Shown: piece by piece, positions 41,732 to 51,142 of the stretch
How positions within the stretch are numbered: the stretch's first letter is position 1
How the letters are laid out: the number at the start of each line of letters is the position of its first letter
NCBI GenBank assembly: GCA_020831525.1
Contig: JAFIGH010000031.1
Location: 1-51,355, forward strand
Direction of reading: 5' to 3'
From: Opitutales bacterium
GTDB taxonomy: Bacteria; Verrucomicrobiota; Verrucomicrobiia; Opitutales; Oceanipulchritudinaceae
Length of the DNA stretch: 51,355 nt
Notes under the pieces: model-generated
The model's input: only the letters and a program-made list of their open reading frames with translations
What the model was told of the DNA's origin: nothing
Databases searched by the model: none
Position numbers and translations under genes: made by a program

Positions 41732-43213
41732 CTACCGTGCGTCCGGGTCTCCGCCGCCGGGTTCGCTGTCTCCGTTGGCGAATACGGATTCGTCGAAGTC
41801 GCCTTCGCTTTTGCCGACGATGCAGCTGACGGTGGCGTCGCCGGTGATGTTTACGGCGGTGCGGACCATGTCGAGGAGGCGGTCGACTCCGAGGATGAGG
41901 GCGATGCCCTCGACGGGCAGGCCGACTTGGTTGAGGACCATGGCGAGCATGATGAGCCCCACGCCGGGCACACCCGCCGTGCCGATGGAGGCGAGGGTGG
42001 CGGTGAGGATGACCATGAGGTACTGGTGGGGCGCGAGGGCGATCTGGTAGACTTGCGCGATGAAGACGGTGGCGACTCCCTGCATGATTGCGGTGCCGTC
42101 CATATTGATGGTGGCGCCGAGGGGCACGGTGAAGGAGGCGACGGAGCGCTTCACGCCCAGCTTTTTCTCCGCTGTGCGAAGGGTCACAGGGATTGTGGCG
42201 TTGCTGCTTGCGGTGGAGAAGGCGAAGATCTGCGCCTCGCGCATCTTGCGCAGGAAGATGACGGGGCTGAGTCCGGAAAGGAGCTTAAGCAGTGTCGGGT
42301 AGGTGACGAGGGCGTGGAAGATGAGGACGGCGAGGACGAGAATGAAGTATTTGAAGAGCGGCAGGATGGCATCGAAGCCCTGCGAGGCGAAGGTCCGGGC
42401 GATAAGGGCGAAGACGCCGTAGGGGGCGATTTCCATGACGATCCACACGAGCCGCATGATGGCGACGTTGAGGTCCTCGAAAACGCCGAGGAGCCGCTTG
42501 CCCGCGCTGCCCGCGAGCGAGAGCGCGATGCCGAAGAGAATCGCGAAGACAATGACCTGGAGCATGTTGCCCTCGGCCATGGCCTCGATGGGGTTGCGCG
42601 GAAAGATGTCGATGATGACTTGCGTAAGGGACGGGGCCTCAGGCGGGGCGAAGGCCCCGGCGTCCGGTTGCTCAAAGCCCGTCCCCGGCCGCACAAGGAG
42701 AGCGGCGGAAAGGGCGAGTGTAATCGCCACCGCGGTGGTGAAGAGGTAGAAGCCGACTGTCTTCACGCCGACCCTTCCGAGGCGGCGGATGTCGTCGAGT
42801 GCCGCCGTGCCGCAGACCAGCGACACAAAAACGAGCGGCACGACAATGACCATGAGCCCGGCGAGAAAGATTTGCCCGACCACTTCGAAGAGGCCGTCCG
42901 TAAAGACGGTGTGGATCCACTCGAAGCGTCGTTCCGGCGTCCGGTCGACAACGCGTGTGCGCCGGACCGTCGCGCCCTCGATTTCCAGCTCGGCGGACTG
43001 GCCGTTTTCGAGGTCGGCGTCTGTGTAGAGTAGATCGCCGCCGTTCAGGCGGATCGTCGCCGTGCCCTCGTCGACGATCACTTCCTCAATGCGTTCCTCC
43101 ACCGTGTCAACAGGCGGTGAAAGGACGTTGATGAGGATGCCGACAAGCGCGCCGAGCGCGAGGCCGATGAGAATGCGGCGGGTGAGACCGTGACGGTTTT
43201 TGTCAGGATTCAT
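41732..43213 (-). CDS. Dicarboxylate/amino acid:cation symporter (DAACS family) with an extracytoplasmic insert
   Basis: 493 residues from the ATG at 43213. Helix 1 is RRILIGLALGALVGILINVL. In place of the usual short loop, residues ~32-95 form a polar, beta-rich insert (VDEGTATIRLNGGDLLYTDA...), then helix 2 begins. The rest is typical: VPLVFVSLVCGT, the serine-rich re-entrant motif AFSTASSNATIPVT, MDGTAIMQG (sodium and substrate site) and GVPGVGLIMLAMVL. It imports an acidic amino acid or C4-dicarboxylate with Na+ or H+. Substrate unknown. Confidence 0.9.
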   Translation of the reverse strand: MNPDKNRHGLTRRILIGLALGALVGILINVLSPPVDTVEERIEEVIVDEGTATIRLNGGDLLYTDADLENGQSAELEIEGATVRRTRVVDRTPERRFEWIHTVFTDGLFEVVGQIFLAGLMVIVVPLVFVSLVCGTAALDDIRRLGRVGVKTVGFYLFTTAVAITLALSAALLVRPGTGFEQPDAGAFAPPEAPSLTQVIIDIFPRNPIEAMAEGNMLQVIVFAILFGIALSLAGSAGKRLLGVFEDLNVAIMRLVWIVMEIAPYGVFALIARTFASQGFDAILPLFKYFILVLAVLIFHALVTYPTLLKLLSGLSPVIFLRKMREAQIFAFSTASSNATIPVTLRTAEKKLGVKRSVASFTVPLGATINMDGTAIMQGVATVFIAQVYQIALAPHQYLMVILTATLASIGTAGVPGVGLIMLAMVLNQVGLPVEGIALILGVDRLLDMVRTAVNITGDATVSCIVGKSEGDFDESVFANGDSEPGGGDPDAR

Positions 43214-43432
43214 GTTCGGTTCTGCGGGAGTGCTGAGGACGCGCCGTCGTTGGCGCGTTTCCGGATTTGGTCCGGACGTGCGGAGTGCAGCGGAAAGCGT
43301 ACCGCCGACGATCCCCGCGCCCTCCCGCGGAGGCAAGCGCGAACTGGCGCAACACTGTCCGCGGTCATGCGGCATCCCCCCGCATGGTTTTTGTGCTGGA
43401 CAATTACTGTGCCGCACGGCATGGTTGAAGCT

Positions 43433-43660
43433 ATGAAAAACATCACTATCAAACTGGACTCGGAGCAGCTCCGACGGGTGCGGCACATTGCGGTGGATGA
43501 GGACAGTTCCGTATCGGGCTGGGTTAGCCGTTTGATTGAGACGGAGCTGCGCAACCGCGACGCGTATGAATCGGCGAGAGAGAAAGCCTTGGCGGACTTG
43601 GAAGCACCTTTGTCACTTGGCGGGAAACCTCTTTCGCGCGAAGAGCTTCACCGGCGATGA
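43433..43660 (+). CDS. vapB: VapB-type ribbon-helix-helix antitoxin
   Basis: 75 residues (or 79 from the ATG at 43421). NITIKLDSEQLRRVRHIAVD is the beta strand and first helix of a ribbon-helix-helix repressor fold. SVSGWVSRLIETEL is the second helix, followed by a flexible toxin-binding tail. The stop overlaps the PIN-domain gene (ATGA, 43657-43660), the classical antitoxin-first arrangement. It should neutralise the toxin and repress its own promoter. Confidence 0.85.
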   Translation: MKNITIKLDSEQLRRVRHIAVDEDSSVSGWVSRLIETELRNRDAYESAREKALADLEAPLSLGGKPLSREELHRR

Positions 43661-44070
43661 GATCGGACGTGTTCATCGATTCCAATATTCTCGTCTACGC
43701 CCACGACGAGGATGCGGGTCCGAAGCGTGCGGCGGCGAAGGAACTCATCGGTGGTTTCTGGCGGCGGCGGGAGACGCCCTCCGTGAGCGTGCAGGTCCTC
43801 CAGGAGGTGCATGTGAACCTTGTGCGAAAGGGCGTGTCGCAGGATGAGTCGGCGGCGCGTGTGTCCCGGTACCTTCAATGGAGGTTGATCGAAAACACGC
43901 GGGCGCTTTTTCTGCGGTCACTGGAAATCCAACAGCGTTGGCAGCTCTCGTATTGGGACGCGCTGATTGTTGCCGCCGCGGCCGCGTCGCAGGCGGCGGA
44001 GCTGTGGACGGAAGACATGAACGACGGGCAGTTGATTGAAGGCGTTGTTGTCCGAAATCCATTGCTTTGA
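43657..44070 (+). CDS. vapC: VapC-type PIN-domain ribonuclease toxin
   Basis: 137 residues. PIN nuclease acids: Asp8 in VFIDSNILVYAHD, the glutamate in VLQEVHVNLV, the aspartate in LSYWDALIVAAA and the last in LWTEDMNDGQ. This fold cuts RNA, often tRNA or 23S rRNA in VapC toxins. Translation-coupled to the antitoxin. The module sits between the symporter and fabV and looks intact. Confidence 0.9.
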   Translation: MRSDVFIDSNILVYAHDEDAGPKRAAAKELIGGFWRRRETPSVSVQVLQEVHVNLVRKGVSQDESAARVSRYLQWRLIENTRALFLRSLEIQQRWQLSYWDALIVAAAAASQAAELWTEDMNDGQLIEGVVVRNPLL

Positions 44071-44163
44071 GCAGGGCGCTGCGGCCCCTCAAATTTTCCT
44101 TGGCCATACAGCGGGCGGACCGTAGGCTCCGCCGCTTTTCAACTATTGCCCTCCACATCGCTC

Positions 44164-45357
44164 ATGGTCATCAAACCTAAAGTCCGCGGATTTGTCTGCA
44201 TCACTGCCCATCCGGAAGGCTGCGCCGCGCACGTGCGCGAGCAGATCGATCATGTGCGCGCCGGCGGCCCGGTTGAGAAAGGGCCCAAGCGCGTCCTGAT
44301 TCTCGGTGCTTCCACCGGATACGGCCTTGCCTCGCGCATCACGGCGGCCTTCGGCAGCGGAGCGGCCACGCTGGGCGTGTTCTATGAGCGACCGTCGACA
44401 AACGGCAAACCGGCCTCGGCAGGGTGGTACAACACCGCCGCCTTCGAGAAAGCCGCCGCGGCGGAGGGCCTTTGGGCCAAGTCGCTCAACGGCGATGCTT
44501 TCGGCGATGAAATGAAGGAGCGCGCCGTGCAAATCCTCAAGGAAGAGGTGGGGCCGGTCGACCTCGTCGTCTACAGCCTCGCCTCGCCCCGCCGCACCGA
44601 TCCGAAGACCGGCGAGACCTACCGCAGCGTCCTCAAACCTATTGGAGCGCCCTACACCTCCAAGACGCTCGACACTGATCGCAAGCGCGTCGAGCCGATC
44701 ACCATCGAACCCGCCGCGCAGGAGGAGATCGACGCCACCGTCAAGGTCATGGGCGGGGAGGACTGGGAGCGCTGGATGCTTGCCCTCGACGAAGCGGGCC
44801 TGCTCGCCGACGGCTGCACCGCCGTGGCCTACGACTACATCGGCCCCGAGGTCACGTGGCCCGTCTACACCAACGGCACCATCGGCGCGGCCAAACGCCA
44901 CCTCCGCGAGACCGCCGCGCGCATCGACGCCCTCCTCAAGGTCAACCGCGGGCGCGCCTTCGTCTCCGTCAACAAGGCGGTCGTCACACAGGCGAGCAGC
45001 GCCATCCCCGTCGTGCCCCTCTACATTTCCATCCTCTTCAAGATCATGAAGGCAGAAGGCCTGCACGAGGATTGCATCCAGCAGATGGACCGGCTCTTCC
45101 GCGACAAGCTCTTCAGCGGCAAGGGGCTCGACTTCGACGAAGCCGGGCGCGTGCGCGTCGACGACTGGGAGATGCGGGAGGACGTGCAGGCGGCGGTCGC
45201 GGAGCTTTGGCCCAAGGTCGAAACGGAGACGATCGACGAACTGACGGACTTCACGGGTTATCAGGAAAACTTTCTCAAGCTCTTCGGCTTCGGGCTTCCC
45301 GGTGTCGACTACGAGGCCGACGTCGAACCGGACCGTCCGGTCCCGAGCCTCGCCTGA
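44164..45357 (+). CDS. fabV: trans-2-Enoyl-[acyl-carrier-protein] reductase FabV
   Basis: 397 residues from the ATG at 44164. MVIKPKVRGFVCITAHPEGC is the family start. GASTGYGLASRI is the NAD(P)H-binding turn, and the catalytic Tyr-x8-Lys is YTNGTIGAAK. PTIxxEP-like IEPAAQEEIDATVKVMGGED and the FGFGLPGVDYEADV end match. FabV reduces enoyl-ACP in fatty acid synthesis and is insensitive to triclosan. No fabI is visible in this window. Confidence 0.95.
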   Translation: MVIKPKVRGFVCITAHPEGCAAHVREQIDHVRAGGPVEKGPKRVLILGASTGYGLASRITAAFGSGAATLGVFYERPSTNGKPASAGWYNTAAFEKAAAAEGLWAKSLNGDAFGDEMKERAVQILKEEVGPVDLVVYSLASPRRTDPKTGETYRSVLKPIGAPYTSKTLDTDRKRVEPITIEPAAQEEIDATVKVMGGEDWERWMLALDEAGLLADGCTAVAYDYIGPEVTWPVYTNGTIGAAKRHLRETAARIDALLKVNRGRAFVSVNKAVVTQASSAIPVVPLYISILFKIMKAEGLHEDCIQQMDRLFRDKLFSGKGLDFDEAGRVRVDDWEMREDVQAAVAELWPKVETETIDELTDFTGYQENFLKLFGFGLPGVDYEADVEPDRPVPSLA

Positions 45358-45370
45358 CCTGCTGCGGCCC

Positions 45371-45826
45371 ATGCGCGCGGTGGTCCAGCGGGTGGAGCGG
45401 GCGGGGGTCTCCGTGGATGGGGCCGTCGTCGGGTCCGTGGAGCGCGGACTGCTCGTCTTTCTCGGTGTTTCCGGAGAGGATGCCGAAGCCGACGCGGACT
45501 GGCTCGCGCGCAAACTCCCGGACATCCGCATCTTCGAGGACGACGACGGGCGCATGAACCGCTCCCTTGGCGACGTCGGCGGCGCAATCCTCGTCATCAG
45601 CCAGTTCACACTCTACGGCAACCTGCGCAAGGGAACGCGCCCGTCCTTCAACCGCGCCGCCCCGCCGGACCACGGCAACCGTCTCTACGAACATTTCCTC
45701 AAAAGCCTCCGTGCGGCGCACGAAGGAACCGTCGCCTCCGGGCGTTTCGGTGCCTTCATGACGATTGACGCCGTGCATGACGGCCCCGTTACCCTCATCC
45801 TCGACACCCGCGACAAGGGGTGGTGA
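45371..45826 (+). CDS. dtd: D-aminoacyl-tRNA deacylase
   Basis: 151 residues from the ATG at 45371. MRAVVQRVERAGVSVDG, RIFEDDDGRMNRSL, ISQFTLYGNLRKG and HDGPVTLILD (the usual NxGP motif with His in place of Asn upstream) are the DTD landmarks; the Gly-Pro pair that rejects L-amino acids is intact. It removes D-amino acids misloaded on tRNA. Lies 13 bp after fabV and 4 bp before mpg, so fabV-dtd-mpg are probably one transcript. Confidence 0.93.
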   Translation: MRAVVQRVERAGVSVDGAVVGSVERGLLVFLGVSGEDAEADADWLARKLPDIRIFEDDDGRMNRSLGDVGGAILVISQFTLYGNLRKGTRPSFNRAAPPDHGNRLYEHFLKSLRAAHEGTVASGRFGAFMTIDAVHDGPVTLILDTRDKGW

Positions 45827-45830
45827 CGCT

Positions 45831-46391
45831 GTGCCGCGCCGCGTCCTCGAGCCCGCCTTTTTCGAGCGCCCGGCCACGGAAGTCGCCCCGGCCCTCCTCG
45901 GCGCCGTCCTTTGCCGCACCCGCGGCGGCACCGTCGAGCGCCTGCCCCTCACCGAAGTCGAGGCCTACGAGGGCTTCGACGACCGCGCCAGCCACGCCCA
46001 CCGGGGGCGAACGCCGCGCAACGAAGTCATGTTCGGCCCGCCGGGACACTGGTACATCTACCTCTGCTACGGCGTGCACTGGCTCGCCAACATCGTCACC
46101 GGCCCGGTCGACCATCCGGGGGCTGTCCTTTTGCGCGGCGCGGGCGATATCTCCGGCCCCGGCCGCCTCACCCGCGCCCTCGGTGTCGGCAAAGTGGAAA
46201 ACGGACGCCCCGCCGCCCCCGCGGGCGGATTCTGGATCGAGGCGGGCAAACCTCCGCCACCCGGCGAAATCACCGCCGTACCGCGCGTCGGCGTCCAATA
46301 CGCCGGACCCGAGTGGTCCGCCAAACCATGGCGCTGGATCTGGGCACGCCCGGCAACCGGCAGCGCTCATTTGCCCCGCCCGCGACATTAG
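45831..46391 (+). CDS. mpg: 3-Methyladenine DNA glycosylase (AAG/MPG family)
   Basis: 186 residues from GTG 45831. FFERPATEVAPALLGAVL, LTEVEAYEGFDDRASHAHRG, TPRNEVMFGPPGHWYIYLCYG and NIVTGPVDHPGAVLLRG match the alkyladenine glycosylase family; the glutamate in TEVEAY is the expected general base. It removes alkylated purines from DNA. The last gene of the fabV-dtd-mpg run; a long hairpin follows the stop. Confidence 0.9.
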   Translation: MPRRVLEPAFFERPATEVAPALLGAVLCRTRGGTVERLPLTEVEAYEGFDDRASHAHRGRTPRNEVMFGPPGHWYIYLCYGVHWLANIVTGPVDHPGAVLLRGAGDISGPGRLTRALGVGKVENGRPAAPAGGFWIEAGKPPPPGEITAVPRVGVQYAGPEWSAKPWRWIWARPATGSAHLPRPRH

Positions 46392-46393
46392 AA

Positions 46394-46444
46394 TTTCCAG
46401 CTGCGAAGGTTTTTGTCGCGGACGAAAATCTTCGCAGCTGAAAA
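46394..46444 (+). terminator. Long 24-bp-arm hairpin after mpg
   Basis: Arms 46394-46417 and 46421-46444 pair over about 24 bp with few mismatches, with CAGCTGCGAAG/CTTCGCAGCTG perfect inside and the loop GCG. The T-run is weak (AAAAATAG follows), so it may be a terminator, a repeat of REP type, or both. Confidence 0.5.
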
Positions 46445-46552
46445 ATAGATTGTCGCCGCTTGCGTGGGCGGAGGGCTCGTGCGTTATGTCCTTGCGCGTG
46501 TGCTGCCGGGTGTGGTTTGAATAGGCGTTTCCCCTGAATTCAGTTTCCCCGT

Positions 46553-49500
46553 ATGTTTCCCTGTAGATTTGTATACCGCCGCTCGGCGTTGTTTGCCGCC
46601 GGAGGGTGGCTGATGTTCGCTTCGGCCGCGCCGGCCGCGCTTGTTTGGGAGCCGCCCGCGGGTGCGCCGCAGGTGTGGGACGCGGCGGCGGAGAACTGGC
46701 TGGACGGCGGCGTGCAAGCGGCGTGGTCGCCGGGCGCGGACGCCTTGTTCGGCGGGGCCGGGTCGACGGTGGAGATCGCCGGCGCGGTGCGGGCCGGGAC
46801 GGTGACGGTGGAGGGAACCGGATATATCTTTGCGTTGGAAAACGATGCCGGCGACCAGTTGCGGGCGCGCGCCGTGGAGGGGACGCCGACCTTCCGCTTT
46901 TTCGGCAACATCGGCGCAGGTGCGAACAACTACCCGGCGCTCTCGGCGGTGCGCGGGCGCGGGCTTGTGCTGGAGCCGGAGGGAGAGACCACTCTAGATG
47001 CGCGCCTCGAGCCCGCGCTCGGGGGCTCGCCCGTCGTCGGGGTGCGGGGCGGCGACGCGGTGGTGACCTTCAACGGTCAGTGGATCGCCGACACGGGAAC
47101 GATCTACTCGTGGTTGACGCCGCTGGAGGGCGGGACGTTCCGCATCGGGCCGGACGCTGACATGCGCTTCATCCGCGACGCTTTCTTCACGCTCCAACTG
47201 TGGGTGGCGGGCGACGGCACGGGCACGCTGGAGATTGACGAAAACTTCCAGGCGGACCGCTCGCAGCGCGGGGTCACGCCGCGCGGCATCGGATCGATTC
47301 GGCTGAGCGACACCACTTTTGTCACGCACCACTCGCGCAACCTTCCCATGACCTACCGCCCGGTCTTGAGCGAGGGGACGCAGGCGAACGGCCACCTTGT
47401 TTTCGAAAACACGGGGTCGAGCCGGTGGATCGTGCGCACGAACGACCAAAGCTACTCCGGCGCGGTGTGGATCTACCGCAACCTTGAGATCACGGCGGAG
47501 CGCAACCTCACGCACCTCGGTGAAACGGAGTCGGCGTCGGACTACACGGCGTACAACGGCTTCAGTGTGATGAACGGCGCGTCGGTGACGAAGAACGGTC
47601 CCGGCCGTCTCGTCCTCGCGGGCGAACAGGCCTACGATACGAATTCGCTCTTTCTCATCGAAGAGGGTGCGGTCGACTTTGTGACCGACCCTTCCGGCGG
47701 CACGCGCTTCGGCGGCGGCAGCCGCGTGGGCACGCTGCTGATTTCCGTCGGGTCGGAGGGCGAGGCGCGGTTCAACGAGCGTGCGCGCATCGCGGCGATG
47801 GAGGTGAACGGCCGGCTCGCGGTTGAAGACGGGCTGGAGGTGGGGGACGCCCTCGGCCTCGCCTTCGGCGGATCGAGCGAAACCGAACTGGTGCTGCGCG
47901 CGGACCGCTCGGGTCCCGTCATCGACGTGGACGCAGCGGCGGTGCCCGGCGGCACCCTGCGGGTCTGGCGCGACCCGGATTTCCGGCCCGCGCCGGGCGA
48001 GGTTTTCACGGTTCTGCGGGCGTCGGAGATCGAAGGCGACTGGACGCTCGACGACCTCACGGGCCTCGGCCTCGAAATCGAGCGCATCGGCACCGAATGG
48101 CGCCTGCGCACGACGAAGAGCCCGCCGATGGCACCCGGCGAGGTCGTGCTCGACGACGCATTCGCCGATCTCGCCGCATGGGACGACTTGTCGACCGTGC
48201 CGCTCTGGGGCAACCCCGCGCGCAACCGCTCCGCCTTTTCGACGGATGCCGGGCGCGCGCACCTCATCCGCTCCGGCGAGGACGACACCCGCAATTTCAC
48301 CGGCTACCAGAACGCGAACGGCCTCAAGACCTTCACCGCCCTCGACCACCGCTTCGCCGAACCGGTGGACCGCCGCGCCGCCGCAATCATTGTCGACGCC
48401 CGCATGCGTTGGGAGACCGTCACCAACACCGCCGGGGAGTCGGGGCGCTTCATCATCGCCCTCAACCATGATTACCCGGAGGGCGGGCTCGACCTCACGC
48501 GGGAAGGCACGGCGGGCTCGAAGTACAACGATTTTTCCGCCGCGTGGTGGGCGCGTCCTGCCTATCATCTGCGTATCCGCAACAGCAATACCGGCGCGGG
48601 ATCGGCCTTTTTGCAGTATGGCGGCGGTGACACCGACCTCGGCGAATACGAGGCGACCTCCGGCTGGTGGCTGCCGGGCTTTATCTCCGGCGCGGGCAAC
48701 GTCGCTCCCGGCGGGGGCGACGACTTTCCCGCCAACAGTTGGGTGAGCACACCGACGGGCCTCGCCCGCGATAGCTACGCGCTCTACCGCTACGTCGTCT
48801 ATCCCGACCGGCAGGAAGTGTGGCTCGACGAGAGCGGCACCGGCGTCTTCCGCCCGGAGGATTTGCGGGCCGTCATGCCCCTGCCGGAGGCGAGCGAGGC
48901 GCCGCTCTACCGCTACTTTGAGACGATCGAGGGTCTGCGCCTCTTTTGGAACGGCGGGAGCAACGGCCAGGTTTTCGTCGACCGCCTCACCGTCACGGTC
49001 AATACCGACGAGCCCCCGCACGCGGAGTCCGCCGTGGCTCCGCTTGTCTTGATTTCGGCCGAAGAAGGCCCCGTGGCCCTTGACGCTTCGCCGAGCTTCG
49101 ACCCGCGCGGCGGCCCGCTCCTCTACCAGTGGTTTGTCAACGGAGAGCCCGCGGCCGCGACGACCAGTCCGGTGTCCGCGGCACGCCTTTCTGTCGGTGA
49201 GCACACGCTGCGGCTGCGCGTCGTCGACGCGGCGGGCAATACGGCAGAAACCTCGCAGGATATTATCGTCACTCCCGGCAACCTGCGGCCGGTCGCACGC
49301 GCGGGCGGTGACCAAACCCTTGTCGCCAACGACCGCTTGCTCGCCGCCGTCACGCTCGACGGCTCGTCCTCCTCCGATCCCGACGGTGAGATCGTGCGCT
49401 ATGAATGGCGGCGCGGCGGTGAGTTGCTCCACTCCGGGACCGACCCCGTCCTGACGCAGGTCGTACCGGTGGGGCTGCACACCTTCGAATTGACCGTCGT

Positions 49501-50629
49501 GGACGATGTCGGGGCGACGGGTACCGACACCGTGCGCGTGCGCGTGAACGGACCCGACGGCGGCGACGTCGAGATCATCTACCGCGAGAATTTTTCGCGC
49601 CCCTCGGACGGCACGGAGCGCGGCCCGTGGGAGGTGGGATGGGACTTGATGCGCGCCGACGGCGAACCGGTTCCATCGGTGCAGTGGGACGGCAACGCCC
49701 ACCGCTCGCTCTCGACGAACAGCCAGGCGCCCTACCGCACCAAGATCAACGCCGATCCTACGGGCACGGAGTACGACTCGCCCGGTGCGCGCGGCCACAT
49801 GTGGATGAACCAGATGCCCTTCCTCAACGCCACGCCGGCGGAGTGGATGTTGTGGACGGAAGAATACACGGTGGACACGGACCGCTACGAAATCACCGCC
49901 GTGGAATTCCACGCCACGGACAGCAGCCCGGAGCGGGTGAAGAACTCGCTCGCGGTGCGCATCGAGGGCGAGTGGTACCTCTTTTGGGATGGACGGGTGG
50001 AAACCCAGTGGAACACATGGCGTCTCTACCGTATCGATTTTGCCACGACGGGATGGTACCGCTTCGACCCGTCGCCCGTCTTTTCCATCCGCACCGCCGA
50101 GCCCGCGCCGCTGCCCGCCGGAGACATCGAGGCCTTCGGGTTGTATTTTTTCAAGGACTACGGATGGTATGTGAACCAAGTGACCAACTTTACCATCTAC
50201 GCGCGGGAGCGCATCGAGCCGCCCGCCTACCTCACGTGGCAGTTGGCGCACTTCCCCGCGGAGGATCTGCTCGATGATTCTCTTGACGAAACCGTGTGGG
50301 GAAAGTCAGCCGATCCGGGCCGCACGGGTATGCCCAACCTCGCCCGCTATGCCCTCGGGGTGAGTCCTTTTGCCCGCGAAGAGGCGATTTCACCCGAACT
50401 GCTTGGCGACGGGCGGCTGCGGCTGCACTTCACATGGAATCCGGAGGCGACGGATATGGCGGTGGATATCGAGCGCTCCGGGGACCTCCGGTCATGGACC
50501 GCCGACAGCGCCGCGGAGTGGACGATGAACGGGGTTGAGGACGGTCTCGAAGTGTGGACGGTTACGGTCCCGGTGCCGGACGACAGTGACGTCTTCCACC
50601 GCCTTGTCTTTTCCAGCACCGACGAGTAG
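46553..50629 (+). CDS. Large secreted protein with beta-strand, PKD-like and jellyroll-like segments
   Basis: 1358 residues. A signal peptide is likely (FVYRRSALFAAGGWLMFASAAPAA). Residues ~30-480 are a repetitive beta region, including KNGPGRLVLAGEQAYDTNSL (about 345-375), an autotransporter-associated beta-strand repeat. Residues ~525-815 resemble a lectin-like jellyroll ending in RLTVTVNT. Residues ~820-1002 are two PKD/Ig-like domains (VALDASPSFDPRGGPLLYQW, VTLDGSSSSDPDGEIVRYEW). A second jellyroll-like part follows, and then a C-terminal module (PNLARYALGVSPFAREE) common at the ends of verrucomicrobial secreted proteins. No enzyme motif. Probably surface-bound or exported, perhaps polysaccharide-binding. 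Confidence 0.8.
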   Translation: MFPCRFVYRRSALFAAGGWLMFASAAPAALVWEPPAGAPQVWDAAAENWLDGGVQAAWSPGADALFGGAGSTVEIAGAVRAGTVTVEGTGYIFALENDAGDQLRARAVEGTPTFRFFGNIGAGANNYPALSAVRGRGLVLEPEGETTLDARLEPALGGSPVVGVRGGDAVVTFNGQWIADTGTIYSWLTPLEGGTFRIGPDADMRFIRDAFFTLQLWVAGDGTGTLEIDENFQADRSQRGVTPRGIGSIRLSDTTFVTHHSRNLPMTYRPVLSEGTQANGHLVFENTGSSRWIVRTNDQSYSGAVWIYRNLEITAERNLTHLGETESASDYTAYNGFSVMNGASVTKNGPGRLVLAGEQAYDTNSLFLIEEGAVDFVTDPSGGTRFGGGSRVGTLLISVGSEGEARFNERARIAAMEVNGRLAVEDGLEVGDALGLAFGGSSETELVLRADRSGPVIDVDAAAVPGGTLRVWRDPDFRPAPGEVFTVLRASEIEGDWTLDDLTGLGLEIERIGTEWRLRTTKSPPMAPGEVVLDDAFADLAAWDDLSTVPLWGNPARNRSAFSTDAGRAHLIRSGEDDTRNFTGYQNANGLKTFTALDHRFAEPVDRRAAAIIVDARMRWETVTNTAGESGRFIIALNHDYPEGGLDLTREGTAGSKYNDFSAAWWARPAYHLRIRNSNTGAGSAFLQYGGGDTDLGEYEATSGWWLPGFISGAGNVAPGGGDDFPANSWVSTPTGLARDSYALYRYVVYPDRQEVWLDESGTGVFRPEDLRAVMPLPEASEAPLYRYFETIEGLRLFWNGGSNGQVFVDRLTVTVNTDEPPHAESAVAPLVLISAEEGPVALDASPSFDPRGGPLLYQWFVNGEPAAATTSPVSAARLSVGEHTLRLRVVDAAGNTAETSQDIIVTPGNLRPVARAGGDQTLVANDRLLAAVTLDGSSSSDPDGEIVRYEWRRGGELLHSGTDPVLTQVVPVGLHTFELTVVDDVGATGTDTVRVRVNGPDGGDVEIIYRENFSRPSDGTERGPWEVGWDLMRADGEPVPSVQWDGNAHRSLSTNSQAPYRTKINADPTGTEYDSPGARGHMWMNQMPFLNATPAEWMLWTEEYTVDTDRYEITAVEFHATDSSPERVKNSLAVRIEGEWYLFWDGRVETQWNTWRLYRIDFATTGWYRFDPSPVFSIRTAEPAPLPAGDIEAFGLYFFKDYGWYVNQVTNFTIYARERIEPPAYLTWQLAHFPAEDLLDDSLDETVWGKSADPGRTGMPNLARYALGVSPFAREEAISPELLGDGRLRLHFTWNPEATDMAVDIERSGDLRSWTADSAAEWTMNGVEDGLEVWTVTVPVPDDSDVFHRLVFSSTDE

Positions 50630-50728
50630 GTGACGGCAGGCCTGCGGATACCGGAATCACAGGTTTCTTGGGTGTTCCACCTAAAATTCGGGGTTGCCCC
50701 GCGCGCCCCCGCGTATAACCCAAGGGGT

Positions 50729-51142
50729 ATGAAATTGTCTTTGAAGGTGGAATACGCCTGCCAGGTGCTCGCGCAGCTGGGGCACACCCACGGGCGCAAG
50801 GAGCTGCCGCATATCGACGACCTCTCGCGCGCCGAGGAGGTTCCGTCCAACTACCTCGTGCAGATCCTCAACGAGCTGCGCAACGCCGGCCTCATCACCA
50901 GCCGCCGCGGAAAGCAGGGCGGCTACGCGCTCGCCCGCGTTCCGCGCGAGATCACGCTCTGCGATGTCGTGCGCGCGCTCGACGGCGGTGTGCTCGAGTT
51001 CAGCGCGGAGAGCCGCGGCGCCTCGGCGGAGCGGACCAAAGCCATCTGGCGCGAAGTCGGAGCCTTCCTCGAAGAAAAGCTGCGCAGCTACACCGTGGAG
51101 GACTTCATGGGCGCGGGGACCACGGAGATGTACTACATATAA
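50729..51142 (+). CDS. Rrf2-family transcriptional regulator
   Basis: 137 residues from the ATG at 50729. KLSLKVEYACQVLAQLGHTH, the DNA-binding helix PSNYLVQILNELRNAGLITSRRGKQGGYALAR and LCDVVRALDG match Rrf2. The three clustered cysteines that hold an iron-sulfur cluster in IscR are absent, so it is closer to cluster-free members such as CymR. The regulated genes are unknown. No isc or cysteine genes are next to it in view. It is the last complete gene of the window. Confidence 0.9.
   Translation: MKLSLKVEYACQVLAQLGHTHGRKELPHIDDLSRAEEVPSNYLVQILNELRNAGLITSRRGKQGGYALARVPREITLCDVVRALDGGVLEFSAESRGASAERTKAIWREVGAFLEEKLRSYTVEDFMGAGTTEMYYI

Noticed and set aside
46994-50251. 1085-codon open frame on the minus strand opposite the secreted protein
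   Set aside because: It is antisense to a protein with a signal peptide and recognisable domains. Its translation is Arg/Gly/Ala/Val-rich with no domain. Long antisense frames are common in GC-rich genomes.
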